From CAWBYL01 sp963793025 (GTDB taxonomy: Bacteria; Actinomycetota; Acidimicrobiia; Acidimicrobiales; Acidimicrobilacustridaceae): DNA of 64,000 nt. Numbering within the stretch: position 1 is the first letter of the stretch; every line of letters begins with the position of its first letter. This document shows positions 50,239 through 58,082 of the stretch, one piece after another. The position numbers and the translations under genes were made by a program. The DNA is taken from contig CAWBYL010000009.1 in NCBI GenBank assembly GCA_963793025.1, positions 124,001 through 188,000 on the forward strand, read 5' to 3'. A model generated the notes under the pieces. The model was not told the DNA's origin, did not search any database, and was given only the letters and a program-made list of their open reading frames with translations.

Positions 50239-51447
50239 GTGACCCTTTCACCCTTCCGACGCCGTTCCCGGCTCGGCGCTGCCGTGGTCAGCATCGCCGC
50301 GCTGTTCGGCGCTCTCACCCTGCCGGCCCTCTCGGCCTCCCCGGCCACCGCTGCGTCGAGCCCTGACGCTGATGCCGCCGCCGCCTGGTTGGCCACCCAG
50401 GTGGCGCCCGACGGCTCGGTGTCCTACACCGGCACCCCGTCGGTCAACTGGTCGGTCAACGTCGCCCTGGCCCTGGCCACCACGGGCACCCAACCGGCGG
50501 CCCTCGACTCGGCCCTCGGCTACATCGCCACCCACGTGGAGGAGTACGTCACGTCGGGCGCCGCTGACCTCCCGGGGCGCCTCGGCTACCTGATCCTGCT
50601 GGTCGACGCGACCGGCGGGGACCCCGGCGCTTTCGGCACCCCGGCGACCGACCTCGTCCAACGCCTCCAGGACCTCTACGAGTCGACCGAGCCCGGCTTC
50701 TACGGGGCTCCTGATCCCTACACCGCGGTGACCGACCAGTCCCTCGCCATCATGGCCCTGCTGGCCGCGGGCGAGACCGTCCCGGCCGCCGCGGTCTCCT
50801 GGCTCACCGACCAGCAGTGCCGCGGCGGTGCGACGCCGGCTTCGGCGGTGGGCGGCTGGGAGCCGTACCGTGCCGCCGTGGGTGGCGTCCTGCCCGACTG
50901 CGTGGCCCCTGACGCCGGCACCTTCACCGGCCCGGAGACGAACAGCACCGCCTTCGCCGTCGAGGCCCTCTCGGCGGTCGGTACGACCGGACCTGTCCCC
51001 GTTGCCCTCGACTTCCTGCGCTCGGCGCAGACGACCTCGGGCGCCGGCGTCGGCGGCTTCGCCTTCTACCCGGGCAGCTTCGCCGATCCGAACTCCACGG
51101 CCGTCATCATCCAGGCCCTCGTGGCCGCCGGTGAGGACCCGACCGGGGCGCCCTGGACGGCCGGCGGGGCCACGCCCCTCGACAGCCTGGCGTCGTGGAT
51201 CGTCCCCACCGGCGATGCCGACGCCGGGGCCCTGGCCTCGCCCTACAGCGGCGGCTTCGCCGATCTGTACGCCACTTACCAGGGGGTCTGGGGTCTCACC
51301 CTCACTGCCTTCCCGTTCACCATGCCGCTCGGGGTGGAACCCACCACCACGACGACGACCACCGCACCGACCACCCCGGTGACGGAGGCGCCCGGCCCCT
51401 CGCCGTCGGTGGTGGCCGTCCAGGCGTCGCCGGCGTTCACCGGCTGA
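50239..51447 (+). CDS. Secreted alpha/alpha-barrel protein (prenyltransferase/transcobalamin-like repeats) under B12 riboswitch control
   Basis: 402 aa from GTG at 50239. A signal peptide (residues 1-39, LGAAVVSIAALFGALTLPAL, cut near ATAASS) is followed by an all-helical repeat domain: AAAWLATQVAPDGSVSYTG, WSVNVALALATTG, LDSALGYIATHV, TDQSLAIMALLAAGE, ALDFLRSAQTTSGAGVGGFA and DPNSTAVIIQALVAAGEDP. This is the alpha6/alpha6-toroid pattern of prenyltransferase/squalene-cyclase repeats and of the alpha domain of transcobalamin and intrinsic factor. No DxDD catalytic motif is visible. A Thr/Pro linker and the tail SPSVVAVQASPAFTG close the protein. Given the riboswitch, extracellular cobalamin binding is a reasonable hypothesis. 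Confidence 0.8.
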   Translation: MTLSPFRRRSRLGAAVVSIAALFGALTLPALSASPATAASSPDADAAAAWLATQVAPDGSVSYTGTPSVNWSVNVALALATTGTQPAALDSALGYIATHVEEYVTSGAADLPGRLGYLILLVDATGGDPGAFGTPATDLVQRLQDLYESTEPGFYGAPDPYTAVTDQSLAIMALLAAGETVPAAAVSWLTDQQCRGGATPASAVGGWEPYRAAVGGVLPDCVAPDAGTFTGPETNSTAFAVEALSAVGTTGPVPVALDFLRSAQTTSGAGVGGFAFYPGSFADPNSTAVIIQALVAAGEDPTGAPWTAGGATPLDSLASWIVPTGDADAGALASPYSGGFADLYATYQGVWGLTLTAFPFTMPLGVEPTTTTTTTAPTTPVTEAPGPSPSVVAVQASPAFTG

Positions 51448-51490
51448 ACCATCCGCCCTCCCGAGTCGCCGAGCGGCCTACTTTCGTCAC

Positions 51491-51874
51491 ATGACGGAAA
51501 TCCAGGCCGCCGGCGTCACGGGGGAGCGAGTCGCCCAGCGCTGTCGCTGGTGCGGTCGACCGCTGCCCGAGCCGCAGGGTCCCGGCCGTCCGCGTCGGTT
51601 CTGTCGCGCCGGTTGTCGCCAACAGGCGTACCTGGCCCGCAAGCTGGCCGCCTCCCACGGTCTCGGTGACGACGAGGTCGTGGTTGGGCGGACCGCCCTC
51701 GAGGACCTCCAGAGCCGCTTGTACTGCCTGCAGGCCGCTCTCGAGGACATCGACCGTGACCTGGCGGTGGCCGCCGAGCCCACTGACGTGGCCGAGGCGC
51801 TGGCCTGGCTGCGAGAGAACGCCGAGCCCCTGGCCCAGGTCTGGGTCGAGCCGAGGACGGCGGTCCAGGGCTGA
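51491..51874 (+). CDS. Small zinc-finger protein of unknown function
   Basis: 127 aa. The N-terminal CRWCGRPLPEPQGPGRPRRF with CRAGCRQQAYLARK holds C-x2-C and C-x3-C, a zinc-binding unit like that in the FmdB/CGNR-type or 'CxxC...CxxxCR' proteins common in actinobacteria. The rest is helical, with LEDLQSRLYCLQAALEDIDRDL, probably a coiled coil. It likely binds nucleic acid, but no target is known. It follows the secreted-protein gene by 44 bp and precedes the small DUF gene by 63 bp; each gap is large enough for a separate promoter, so co-transcription is uncertain. Confidence 0.75.
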   Translation: MTEIQAAGVTGERVAQRCRWCGRPLPEPQGPGRPRRFCRAGCRQQAYLARKLAASHGLGDDEVVVGRTALEDLQSRLYCLQAALEDIDRDLAVAAEPTDVAEALAWLRENAEPLAQVWVEPRTAVQG

Positions 51875-51936
51875 GCCGGCCTCCGGCGACACGGCCCGAT
51901 CGGGCGTAGCGTCGGCCGTACGAGATCGGGGGAGCC

Positions 51937-52257
51937 ATGGCCGAGAGCGGTGTCCTGGTGGTGGTCGTCGAGGTCGGCGAGGCCGATGCCGACGAGCTCA
52001 ACCGCTGGTACGACGAAGACCACATCCCCGAGAAGCTGGCCACCCCGGGCTTCCGCTCGGCCCGGCGCTACCGCGACACGACCGACCCGGGACGGTTCAT
52101 GGCCGTGTACGAGCTCGACGATGTCGACCTCGTCACCTCCCCGGACTACATGGCCCAGGCCATGAGCCCGTGGACGGAGGCGGTCATGGCCACCTGGGTG
52201 GCGTGGGACCGTTCGGTGTGGGCCGAGCTCACACCGAGCACCGGAGGCCGGTCGTGA
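51937..52257 (+). CDS. Small dimeric alpha/beta-barrel-like protein (DUF4286-like)
   Basis: 106 aa. VLVVVVEVGEADADELNRWYDEDHIPEKLATPGF and RYRDTTDPGRFMAVYELDDVDLVTSPDY are typical of the small ferredoxin-like barrel family in which a DE-N-x-WYDEDHIPE motif sits at the dimer interface (given in part: LNRWYDEDHIPEKLATPGF, then GRFMAVYEL). Such proteins often act on or bind short-chain compounds, but no activity is established. It overlaps the following SDR gene by 4 bp (GTGA), so the two probably work together, which suggests a role in the same degradation or modification step. Confidence 0.75.
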   Translation: MAESGVLVVVVEVGEADADELNRWYDEDHIPEKLATPGFRSARRYRDTTDPGRFMAVYELDDVDLVTSPDYMAQAMSPWTEAVMATWVAWDRSVWAELTPSTGGRS

Positions 52258-53078
52258 GCGGACGGACCGTCCCGGCCGGTGGGGGGCGGTTGGACGGCAA
52301 GGTCGCCATCGTGACCGGCGGCGCCTCGGGCATCGGCCGAGCCACGGTGATGGCGATGGTGCGCGAAGGGGCCCGGGTGCTCGTCGCCGACCGCGACGCC
52401 GCGGGCGCGGCCGGCGTGGCCGACGAGGCCGGTGGTCCCGCCCATCCGTTCCGGGCCGACGTGACGGTGGAGGAGGACGTGGCCGCCATGGTGGAGTCGG
52501 CGGTGAGCCGGTGGGGTCGCCTCGACGTGCTCCACAACAACGCGGGAACCACCGACGTCGATCTGGTCGGCGCCGACGGTGACATCACCGCCATGCCCAT
52601 CGAGCTGTGGGACCACATGATGGCGGTGAACCTGAGGGGCCCGATGCTCGGGTGCAAGCACGCCATCCCGCACCTGCTGCGGCGGGGCGGCGGATCGATC
52701 GTCAACACCTCGTCGCTGTCGGCCTCCGCCGGCGATCTCCGCTACGCCGCCTACGGGTCGGCCAAGGGGGGTCTCAACAGCTTCACCCGGTACGTGGCCA
52801 CGATGTACGGGAAGCAGGGTGTGCGTTGCAACGCGGTTGCGCCAGGCCTCGTCGCCACCGAGCGAGCCCGCGAGCACTTCGATCCCGAGCTGCTCGCCAT
52901 CTACGAGGGCAACCACCTCACTCCGCACCTGGGCTCGCCCGAGGACGTGGCCGAGGTGGTGGTCTTCCTGGCGTCGGACGCCGCGGCCTACGTGACCGGC
53001 CAGGTGGTGGCGGTGGACGGCGGCTTGTTCAGCCATCTGCCCACCTACGCCCAGATGCGCGAGCGCGACGGCCTCTGA
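52254..53078 (+). CDS. Short-chain dehydrogenase/reductase
   Basis: 274 aa, GTG overlapping the previous gene. The NAD-binding motif is TGGASGIGRATVMAMVREGA (TGxxxGIG), with NNAG in HNNAGTTDVD, and the catalytic Ser, Tyr and Lys are in NTSSLSAS and YAAYGSAKGGL. VAPGLVATERAREH and VTGQVVAVDGGL are the usual C-terminal signatures of classical SDRs. D61 after the second strand (ADRDAAG) points to NAD. The substrate is unknown. It is followed by a 490-bp gap with no gene that contains the third hairpin array. Confidence 0.88.
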   Translation: MSGRTVPAGGGRLDGKVAIVTGGASGIGRATVMAMVREGARVLVADRDAAGAAGVADEAGGPAHPFRADVTVEEDVAAMVESAVSRWGRLDVLHNNAGTTDVDLVGADGDITAMPIELWDHMMAVNLRGPMLGCKHAIPHLLRRGGGSIVNTSSLSASAGDLRYAAYGSAKGGLNSFTRYVATMYGKQGVRCNAVAPGLVATERAREHFDPELLAIYEGNHLTPHLGSPEDVAEVVVFLASDAAAYVTGQVVAVDGGLFSHLPTYAQMRERDGL

Positions 53079-53105
53079 TCAGCGCCCGCGAGCCTCCAGA
53101 ATCGG

Positions 53106-53131
53106 GTCATAACGTCAGTTGACGTTATGAC
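53106..53131 (+). repeat. 26-bp palindrome at the left edge of hairpin array III
   Basis: GTCATAACGTCA and TGACGTTATGAC are 12-bp exact inverted repeats around GT. The motif GACATAACGA recurs at 53450-53459, at the other side of array III, so the region between could be a discrete inserted block of about 350 bp. No coding capacity with good codon use is seen inside. It lies 28 bp after the SDR stop codon. Confidence 0.5.
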
Positions 53132-53185
53132 GCCTGGATGGCAGGAGCAGGGGACTCGGTGGCGATCGCGCCCTCGCCGACGACC

Positions 53186-53421
53186 GGAGGCCGATCTCGG
53201 TCCCGATCCCGCAAATCTGCCTCCGGACCGACACCACCGGCAACCATCGGAGCGAGGCAGATGTCGGGCCGAACCCGCAGGTTGGCCTCCGACGCTCGCA
53301 GCGCCGGCACCCTCTGGAGGGAGGCCGATGTCGGGGCGGACCGCGGCGATCTGCCTCTGACATCGTCGGCGACACCCGGCTGGAGGCACATCCCGGGGCG
53401 GGAAGACCGGTATCTGCCTCC
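53186..53421 (-). repeat. Hairpin-repeat locus III (four units at 62-67 bp spacing)
   Basis: Units are 53186-53224, 53253-53290, 53320-53358 and 53382-53421, with starts 67, 67 and 62 bp apart. Arms are GGAGGCMGAT and ATCTGCCTCC-type, with up to two changes. Relative to loci I and II the block appears reversed: the spacer after unit 1 contains GACACCACC, the complement of GGTGGTGTC seen in the other loci. Loops of 19-20 nt differ. No gene lies here. It is the most regular of the three arrays. Confidence 0.82.
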
Positions 53422-53569
53422 TCCGGACCTCGAGATCGACGGACAACTCGACATAACGAGGATTATCGGCGGAGCAACGGTCGGAACCAGCAGAGTGCGG
53501 CAGGTTCGACGGATGGAGCTCGTGGAGTATGAGTCCCCCTTGGAGGGTGGGAGCCTCAGGTCAGGGGCA

Positions 53570-54280
53570 TCAGGTGGGGGCCTCGGCGGCGGCGGAGAGC
53601 TCGCCGTCGAGGTGGCCGGTGTCGTTGAAGCGGCGAACCGTCCAGCGGTCGCCCAACACCACGAGGTGGCTCACCGACGCGTTGTCGGCACCGGCGAAGG
53701 CGAACGTCGTGGCACCGGACGCCTCGGCCAGCACGGCCCCGATCGCGCCGCCATGGCTCACCGCCACGATCCGCTGCCCCGGGTGGGCGGTGTGGATCCG
53801 CTCGATGGAGGCCCTCACCCGTGCCCTCAGGTCCTCGGAGCGCTCACCGCCAGGGATCATGCCCCAGTCCTGCCGGGCGCCCATCTCGGCCAACGCAGGA
53901 TGGCCCTGAGCGGCCATCACGCGGAACACGCCCCCCTCCCACTCCCCCAGGTGGACCTCGCGGAGTCCGGCCTCGACCACCGGCTGGAGACCGAGGCGGG
54001 CGGCGAGCGGCGCCGCCGTCTGGTGGGTGCGGGTGAGCGTCGTCACGTAGATGGCGTCGATGGCGACCGATCCGAGTCGCTCGGCCACCTGGCCGGCCTG
54101 CTTCTCCCCCAGTGGGGACAGGGGCGGATCGCCCTGCCCGTCGACGAGGGGAAACGGCTCGCCGTCGCGGTACGGCGCCGACTGGCCGTGGCGCACCAGC
54201 AGGATCTCGGTCGCTCCCGGCGGCGCCTCGAAGGCCCGCTGGCCGTATTCGGGCTTCTCCCCGGCGTTCGTGGCGCTCAT
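53570..54280 (-). CDS. Histidine phosphatase (phosphoglycerate-mutase-like) family protein
   Basis: 236 aa. The RHG catalytic motif is ILLVRHGQSAPYRDG near residue 30, and the second catalytic His is in IVAVSHGGAIGAVL. Also present are LSPLGEKQAGQVAERL, VTTLTRTHQTAAPLA and GLREVHLGEWEGG, with the Glu that is the general acid. It has an N-terminal tail of about 25 residues. It dephosphorylates a small phosphoester; the true substrate is unknown. It is on the minus strand and ends next to the region of hairpin array III. It shares an 83-bp divergent region with the next gene. Confidence 0.9.
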   Translation of the reverse strand: MSATNAGEKPEYGQRAFEAPPGATEILLVRHGQSAPYRDGEPFPLVDGQGDPPLSPLGEKQAGQVAERLGSVAIDAIYVTTLTRTHQTAAPLAARLGLQPVVEAGLREVHLGEWEGGVFRVMAAQGHPALAEMGARQDWGMIPGGERSEDLRARVRASIERIHTAHPGQRIVAVSHGGAIGAVLAEASGATTFAFAGADNASVSHLVVLGDRWTVRRFNDTGHLDGELSAAAEAPT

Positions 54281-54363
54281 GGAGTCGGAGCCTAGGCCGG
54301 GGCGACCGGGCCCTCCGGTTGTCGTTCGCCACTCCCACGTCTGCCCGGTAGCGTGGCTGCCCT

Positions 54364-56151
54364 ATGTCTCGCAGGATCGAAGTCGAGCTCACCAGCACCC
54401 GTGACGATGGCACCTGGACCTGGCGGGCCGCCGGAGCCAAGCAGCCCAAGGGTGACCTGGAGGGATCGCTCCTCTACCCCGACGCCAAGGTCGGCGACGT
54501 CGTTCGGGCCGACGCCGACTTCTTGATGGACGGCATCGTCATCACCGCCGTGCTCCCGCCCAAGGGCGCTCGCAAGGAGCCGGAGCGGATCGAGATCATC
54601 GGGACGCCCGGTCGTGACGACCAGCTCGTCACCACCCAGCTCGCCCCCAAGGGCCGAGGTGGACGTGACGGCGACCGCCGGCCGCGACGCGAGGGAGACC
54701 GCGACCGTGGCCCCCGACCCGGCGGCGACCGCAAGCCCCGTTCCGGCGGCGACCGCGACAGGGATCGGCCTCCCCGCGGCGACGGCCCCGGCGGCGAGCG
54801 CCGCCCGCGTCCCGACCGACCGAGTCGCCCGGCCCCTGAGCCGAAGCCCAAGCCCAAGCGCCTTCGCGCCGGCCGGGTGCATCGCAACGCGGTCCTCGCC
54901 TCTCTGCCCGAAGAGCAGAAGCCGGTGGCCGAGCAGGTCCTGAAGGGTGGCATCCCGGCCGTGCGCACGGCGGTCGAGAAGCAGAACGAGTCCAACAAGG
55001 CCGAGGGCAAGCCCGAGATCAGTGCCGCCCCACTGCTGCAGCTGGCCGAGCAGATCATGCCGGCGCTGCGCAGCGCCGAGTGGCGGGACAAGGCCGAGGC
55101 GGCGCTGGCCGACGTCGGCGAGCTGGACCTGCGTGACCTTCGCTCCGTCGTGGTGGCCGCCGATGCCGGTGCTCGCGACGAGGAGACACGCGAGCTGGCC
55201 GAGCAACTTCGTGCCGCGCTGGCCACGCGGGTGGACGCCGAGCACACGGCGTGGCTCGCCGAGATCGACGAGACCCTGTCGGGAGGTCGGGTCGTGCGAG
55301 CCCTTCGGGTGAGCTCCCGCCCGCCCAAGGCCGGCACGCCGTTCCCGCCGGAGTTGGCCGCCCGCCTGGCCGAAGGGGCGGCGGCCTCGCTCACCGCCGA
55401 CACCGGGCAGGACCGCTTCGCGACCGTCCTCGATGCACTCGCCTACTCCCCCGTCCGGGGTCAGGTGATCCCGCAGGGGATACCCGCTGAGCCGTCGACC
55501 GAGCTGGTGGCGGCGGTCAAGAAGCTGGCATCCCGGCTCCCGGAGATCGCCGCCCTGTTCGGCATCCAGGCGCCCGCGGCTGGTTCGCGCGCGCCCAGGG
55601 GTCGGGGGAAGGGCAAGGGTCGTCCCGCCGGCACCAAGGCTCCCATCCCGCCGCCTCCGGCCGCCCCGGCACCGGCCTCCGAGTCGACCGCCCCCGATGC
55701 CACGTCGTCGAGCGGCGAGGCACCTCTCGTGCCGCCCGCCGAGAAGGACACGACCAGCTCTGAGGTCGCTGCTGAGACCTCCGCTCCTGAGACCTCCGCT
55801 CCGGAGGCTCCGGCTCCCGCGGCGGGGGCTGAATCCTCTGTTCCTGAGGCTCCTGAGGCTCCTGCCCCCGCACCGGCCCCCGAGGCGCCTGACTCGGGGG
55901 CGTTGGAGCGGGCGGTCGATCCTCCGGCCGCTGAGCCGTCCCCGTCGACGCCGGAGCCCGACGTGTCGGAACCGCAGCCGGAGACGGCAGTGGCCGACGA
56001 GCCCACGGCTCCCCAGCCCGCAGCTGAGGCCCCACCGACCTCTGAACCCGACCCGGCTCCTCCCACCGAGGGCGCAGGGTCCACCGAGACGGAGGCATCG
56101 GTGTCCGCGTCGGCGACCGAAGACGGGTCCTCGAGCGAACCGACCAGCTGA
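54364..56151 (+). CDS. Large multidomain protein with disordered basic and acidic regions, unknown function
   Basis: 595 aa. Residues 1-90 form a compact beta-rich domain (MSRRIEVELTSTRDDGTWTW, then KVGDVVRADADFLMDGIVIT and VLPPK) that looks OB- or cold-shock-like. Residues 95-165 are an Arg/Gly/Asp-rich segment with RGGRDGDRRPRREGDRDRG and GGDRDRDRPPRGDG repeats. A helical domain follows (about 170-400, LPEEQKPVAEQVLKGGIPAV, LLQLAEQIMPALRSAEWRDKA, FATVLDALAYSPVRGQVIPQG). The last 190 residues are Pro/Ala/Glu/Ser-rich and disordered. An RGG-type segment beside an OB-like domain suggests RNA binding, but I do not recognise a family. Likely lineage-specific. Confidence 0.7.
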   Translation: MSRRIEVELTSTRDDGTWTWRAAGAKQPKGDLEGSLLYPDAKVGDVVRADADFLMDGIVITAVLPPKGARKEPERIEIIGTPGRDDQLVTTQLAPKGRGGRDGDRRPRREGDRDRGPRPGGDRKPRSGGDRDRDRPPRGDGPGGERRPRPDRPSRPAPEPKPKPKRLRAGRVHRNAVLASLPEEQKPVAEQVLKGGIPAVRTAVEKQNESNKAEGKPEISAAPLLQLAEQIMPALRSAEWRDKAEAALADVGELDLRDLRSVVVAADAGARDEETRELAEQLRAALATRVDAEHTAWLAEIDETLSGGRVVRALRVSSRPPKAGTPFPPELAARLAEGAAASLTADTGQDRFATVLDALAYSPVRGQVIPQGIPAEPSTELVAAVKKLASRLPEIAALFGIQAPAAGSRAPRGRGKGKGRPAGTKAPIPPPPAAPAPASESTAPDATSSSGEAPLVPPAEKDTTSSEVAAETSAPETSAPEAPAPAAGAESSVPEAPEAPAPAPAPEAPDSGALERAVDPPAAEPSPSTPEPDVSEPQPETAVADEPTAPQPAAEAPPTSEPDPAPPTEGAGSTETEASVSASATEDGSSSEPTS

Positions 56152-56158
56152 GCGACCG

Positions 56159-56341
56159 TCAGAACCGGGTGCGCGACGCCCGACCCCGATAGGTGCCGTC
56201 CCGAGGGTCCTGATCCCAGCGAGCCCCGCACGAGGCGCACTCACACGAGTCGAGGTGCAACGTGCCCAGGTAGAGGCGCTCGACCTCATAGGCCGTGCAG
56301 AACGGGCATCGAAGGTGCCCTGGCTGGCTGTCGTTCGTCAT
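56159..56341 (-). CDS. Small zinc-ribbon protein (60 aa)
   Basis: From ATG at 56341 the protein starts MTNDSQPGHLRCPFCTAYEV. An earlier ATG at 56368 would add 9 residues. Two CxxC pairs (CPFC and CASCG) separated by about 22 residues form a zinc ribbon. The rest (YLGTLHLDSCECASCGARW) and the terminal RGRASRTRF are unremarkable. Similar small proteins occur widely but have no established role. It is convergent with the large gene just before, 7 bp between stop codons, and 74 bp separate it from the divergent hydratase gene if the longer start is used. Confidence 0.7.
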   Translation of the reverse strand: MTNDSQPGHLRCPFCTAYEVERLYLGTLHLDSCECASCGARWDQDPRDGTYRGRASRTRF

Positions 56342-56441
56342 CCGCACATGTACCTCGGCGGCGAACATAGCGCCGGCGCGCGGGCCAGCGGTGTACCCGC
56401 CCCCGACGGCCGGGGTCGGAGCCGGTGGCTAAGGTCGCCGG

Positions 56442-57203
56442 ATGGTCGACTACGAAGTCCGGGGTCACGTTGCCCTTCTCACCCTCAACCGGCCCGAGGC
56501 CCGCAACGCCATCAACGGCGAGGTGGCCCGAGCCATGGACGCCCACCTGGAGTCGGTCGAGGCCGATCCTGACGTGTGGGTCGCGGTGCTCGCCTCCACG
56601 GGCTCGGTGTTCTGCGCCGGTGCCGACCTCAAGGCCATCAACTCCGGCCAGGCCGCCGAGCTGGCCACCAAGAAGGGCGGGTTCGCCGGCTTCACCGAGT
56701 TCCCGCGCACCAAGCCCGTCATCGCCGCCATCGACGGTCTGGCCACGGCGGGGGGCTGCGAGATCGCAGTGTCCTGCGACATGATCGTGGCCTCCACCGC
56801 CGCCGCCTTCGGGCTGGCCGAGGTGAAGCGCAACCTCGTCGCCGCCGCCGGGGGCCTCTATCGTCTCCCGAAGCTGGTGGGCAAGAACGTGGCCCTCGAG
56901 GTCGCCCTCACCGGCGAGCCGCTGTCGGCGGAGAGGGCGCACCGCCTCGGCCTGGTCAACATCCTCACCGAGCCGGGCGAGGCTCTGGCCGGGGCCATGG
57001 AGCTGGCCGAGAAGATCGCCGCCAACGCCCCGCTGGCCGTCTGGGAGACCCGGGCGCTGGTCGTGGCGGCCGACTGGGACGATCAGGCCACGCTGCAGAA
57101 GGCCACGGGCGAGGCGTTCATGCGGGTGATGGGCTCGGAAGACACCAAGGAGGGCCTGAACGCCTTCATCGAGAAGCGCCCGCCGCAGTGGACGGGCCGC
57201 TGA
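56442..57203 (+). CDS. Enoyl-CoA hydratase/isomerase family protein
   Basis: 253 aa. Crotonase-fold signatures: LLTLNRPEARNAINGEVARAM, FCAGADLKAINSG (the oxyanion hole segment), GLATAGGCEIAVSCDMIVAS (the second oxyanion element) and FGLAEVKRNLVAAAGGLYRL. The Glu in FGLAEVKR corresponds to one catalytic position; the other (commonly E/D in GGxxRLP) is G-L-Y, so a hydratase with full activity is not certain. The C-terminal KEGLNAFIEKRPPQW helix is typical. Likely reaction: hydration or isomerisation of a CoA thioester. Convergent with the NUDIX gene, 3 bp apart. Confidence 0.88.
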   Translation: MVDYEVRGHVALLTLNRPEARNAINGEVARAMDAHLESVEADPDVWVAVLASTGSVFCAGADLKAINSGQAAELATKKGGFAGFTEFPRTKPVIAAIDGLATAGGCEIAVSCDMIVASTAAAFGLAEVKRNLVAAAGGLYRLPKLVGKNVALEVALTGEPLSAERAHRLGLVNILTEPGEALAGAMELAEKIAANAPLAVWETRALVVAADWDDQATLQKATGEAFMRVMGSEDTKEGLNAFIEKRPPQWTGR

Positions 57204-57206
57204 GGT

Positions 57207-57614
57207 TCAGGTGATGGCGGCGATGACGCCGTTGTCGTGGAGGAACTCGGCGAGACCGGGGGCGAGCACGAGCTCGGCCACGTCCTGCACCGGGACCCAC
57301 AGGACCTCGGCGGCGTCATCCCCGGCCACGGGCTCGCCGTGTTCGAGAACGGTCGCCACGTAGTCGAGGATCACCAGGTGCTGGTGGTCGTCGACGAGCT
57401 CGATCCAGCCCAGCATCTCGCCGCACACGCACTCGAGGCCGGTCTCCTCGCGGACCTCCCGGACCAGGGCCTCGGCCATGGACTCGCCCCACTCGACGCG
57501 CCCGCCAGGCACCGCCCACTCCCCCGCCGCCGGACCACGACCGCGCCGCACGAGCAACAACGACCCGTCGTGCACCACCACGGCGCCGACGCACAGCTCG
57601 GGCCGGGGGTTCAC
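57207..57614 (-). CDS. NUDIX hydrolase
   Basis: 135 aa from GTG at 57614, overlapping the GNAT stop by 4 bp. The Nudix box GX5EX7REUXEEXGU is GGRVEWGESMAEALVREVREETGLE (in part: GESMAEALVREVREETGLE) and is complete. Upstream PRPELCVGAVVVHDGSLLLVRRG and downstream CGEMLGWIELVDDHQHLVILDYV complete the fold. It hydrolyses a nucleoside diphosphate linked to another group, but the substrate is not predictable from the box. It is co-transcribed with the GNAT gene. It is convergent with the hydratase gene. Confidence 0.92.
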   Translation of the reverse strand: MNPRPELCVGAVVVHDGSLLLVRRGRGPAAGEWAVPGGRVEWGESMAEALVREVREETGLECVCGEMLGWIELVDDHQHLVILDYVATVLEHGEPVAGDDAAEVLWVPVQDVAELVLAPGLAEFLHDNGVIAAIT

Positions 57615-58078
57615 GACAGGTCCCGGTGCACGATCAGGGCCCGGGCCTTGAGGCCGAACCCCTCGAAGAAGTTCTTGGTGTCGCGGGCACCCGGGAGAGC
57701 CAGGGCGTCGATCCCGACCGCCCGAGCGCTGGTGGCCCAGGCGACCAGGTCGTCCATCATCGCTTCGCCGACGCCCACGTGGCGGGCTTGCGGATCGGTG
57801 AAGAGGTCCTCCACCACGGCGAGCAGGGCTCCGTCGGACAGCTCGTCGAGGCGGGCCACGGCGTAACCGACGACCACGTCGTCGACGGTGCCGCACACCA
57901 CGTGGACGCCGGCGTGGTCGATGGCACGGGCCAGCCCCTCGGCGAACGGGGGTCGGCGACCGATGGTCCGGGCCCACAGGGCCCCGCCCCGCTGCGGGAG
58001 CATCTCGGCCACGGCGTGGGCGGCCAGCTCGGCCAGGTCGACCAGGTCCTCGTGGGTCGCCGGTCGGGCCCCGACCAC
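57611..58078 (-). CDS. GNAT-family N-acetyltransferase
   Basis: 155 aa, GTG start. The N-terminus RPATHEDLVDLAELAAHAV is the GNAT motif C/D region, and the acetyl-CoA-binding segment is LFTDPQARHVGVGEAMMDDLVAWA, with the Q/RxxGxG/A-type pyrophosphate loop (RHVGVG). A later KNFFEGFGLKARAL is the typical C-terminal strand. It acetylates an amine on a small molecule or protein; the target is unknown. Its stop overlaps the NUDIX start, so the two are one operon on the minus strand, just downstream of the 58083-58795 gene. Confidence 0.85.
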   Translation of the reverse strand: MVGARPATHEDLVDLAELAAHAVAEMLPQRGGALWARTIGRRPPFAEGLARAIDHAGVHVVCGTVDDVVVGYAVARLDELSDGALLAVVEDLFTDPQARHVGVGEAMMDDLVAWATSARAVGIDALALPGARDTKNFFEGFGLKARALIVHRDLS

Positions 58079-58082
58079 GGGC

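Noticed and set aside
53186..53421. Regularly spaced repeats resembling a CRISPR array
   Set aside because: The repeated parts are inverted arms of hairpins, not direct repeats with unrelated spacers; the spacers are partly conserved between loci and no cas gene is present in the window.
54292..56289. 665-codon minus-strand open frame with Arg/Gly-rich sequence
   Set aside because: It is opposite the large plus-strand gene and its Arg/Gly content is the mirror of Pro/Ala codons. No start, SD or domain supports it.
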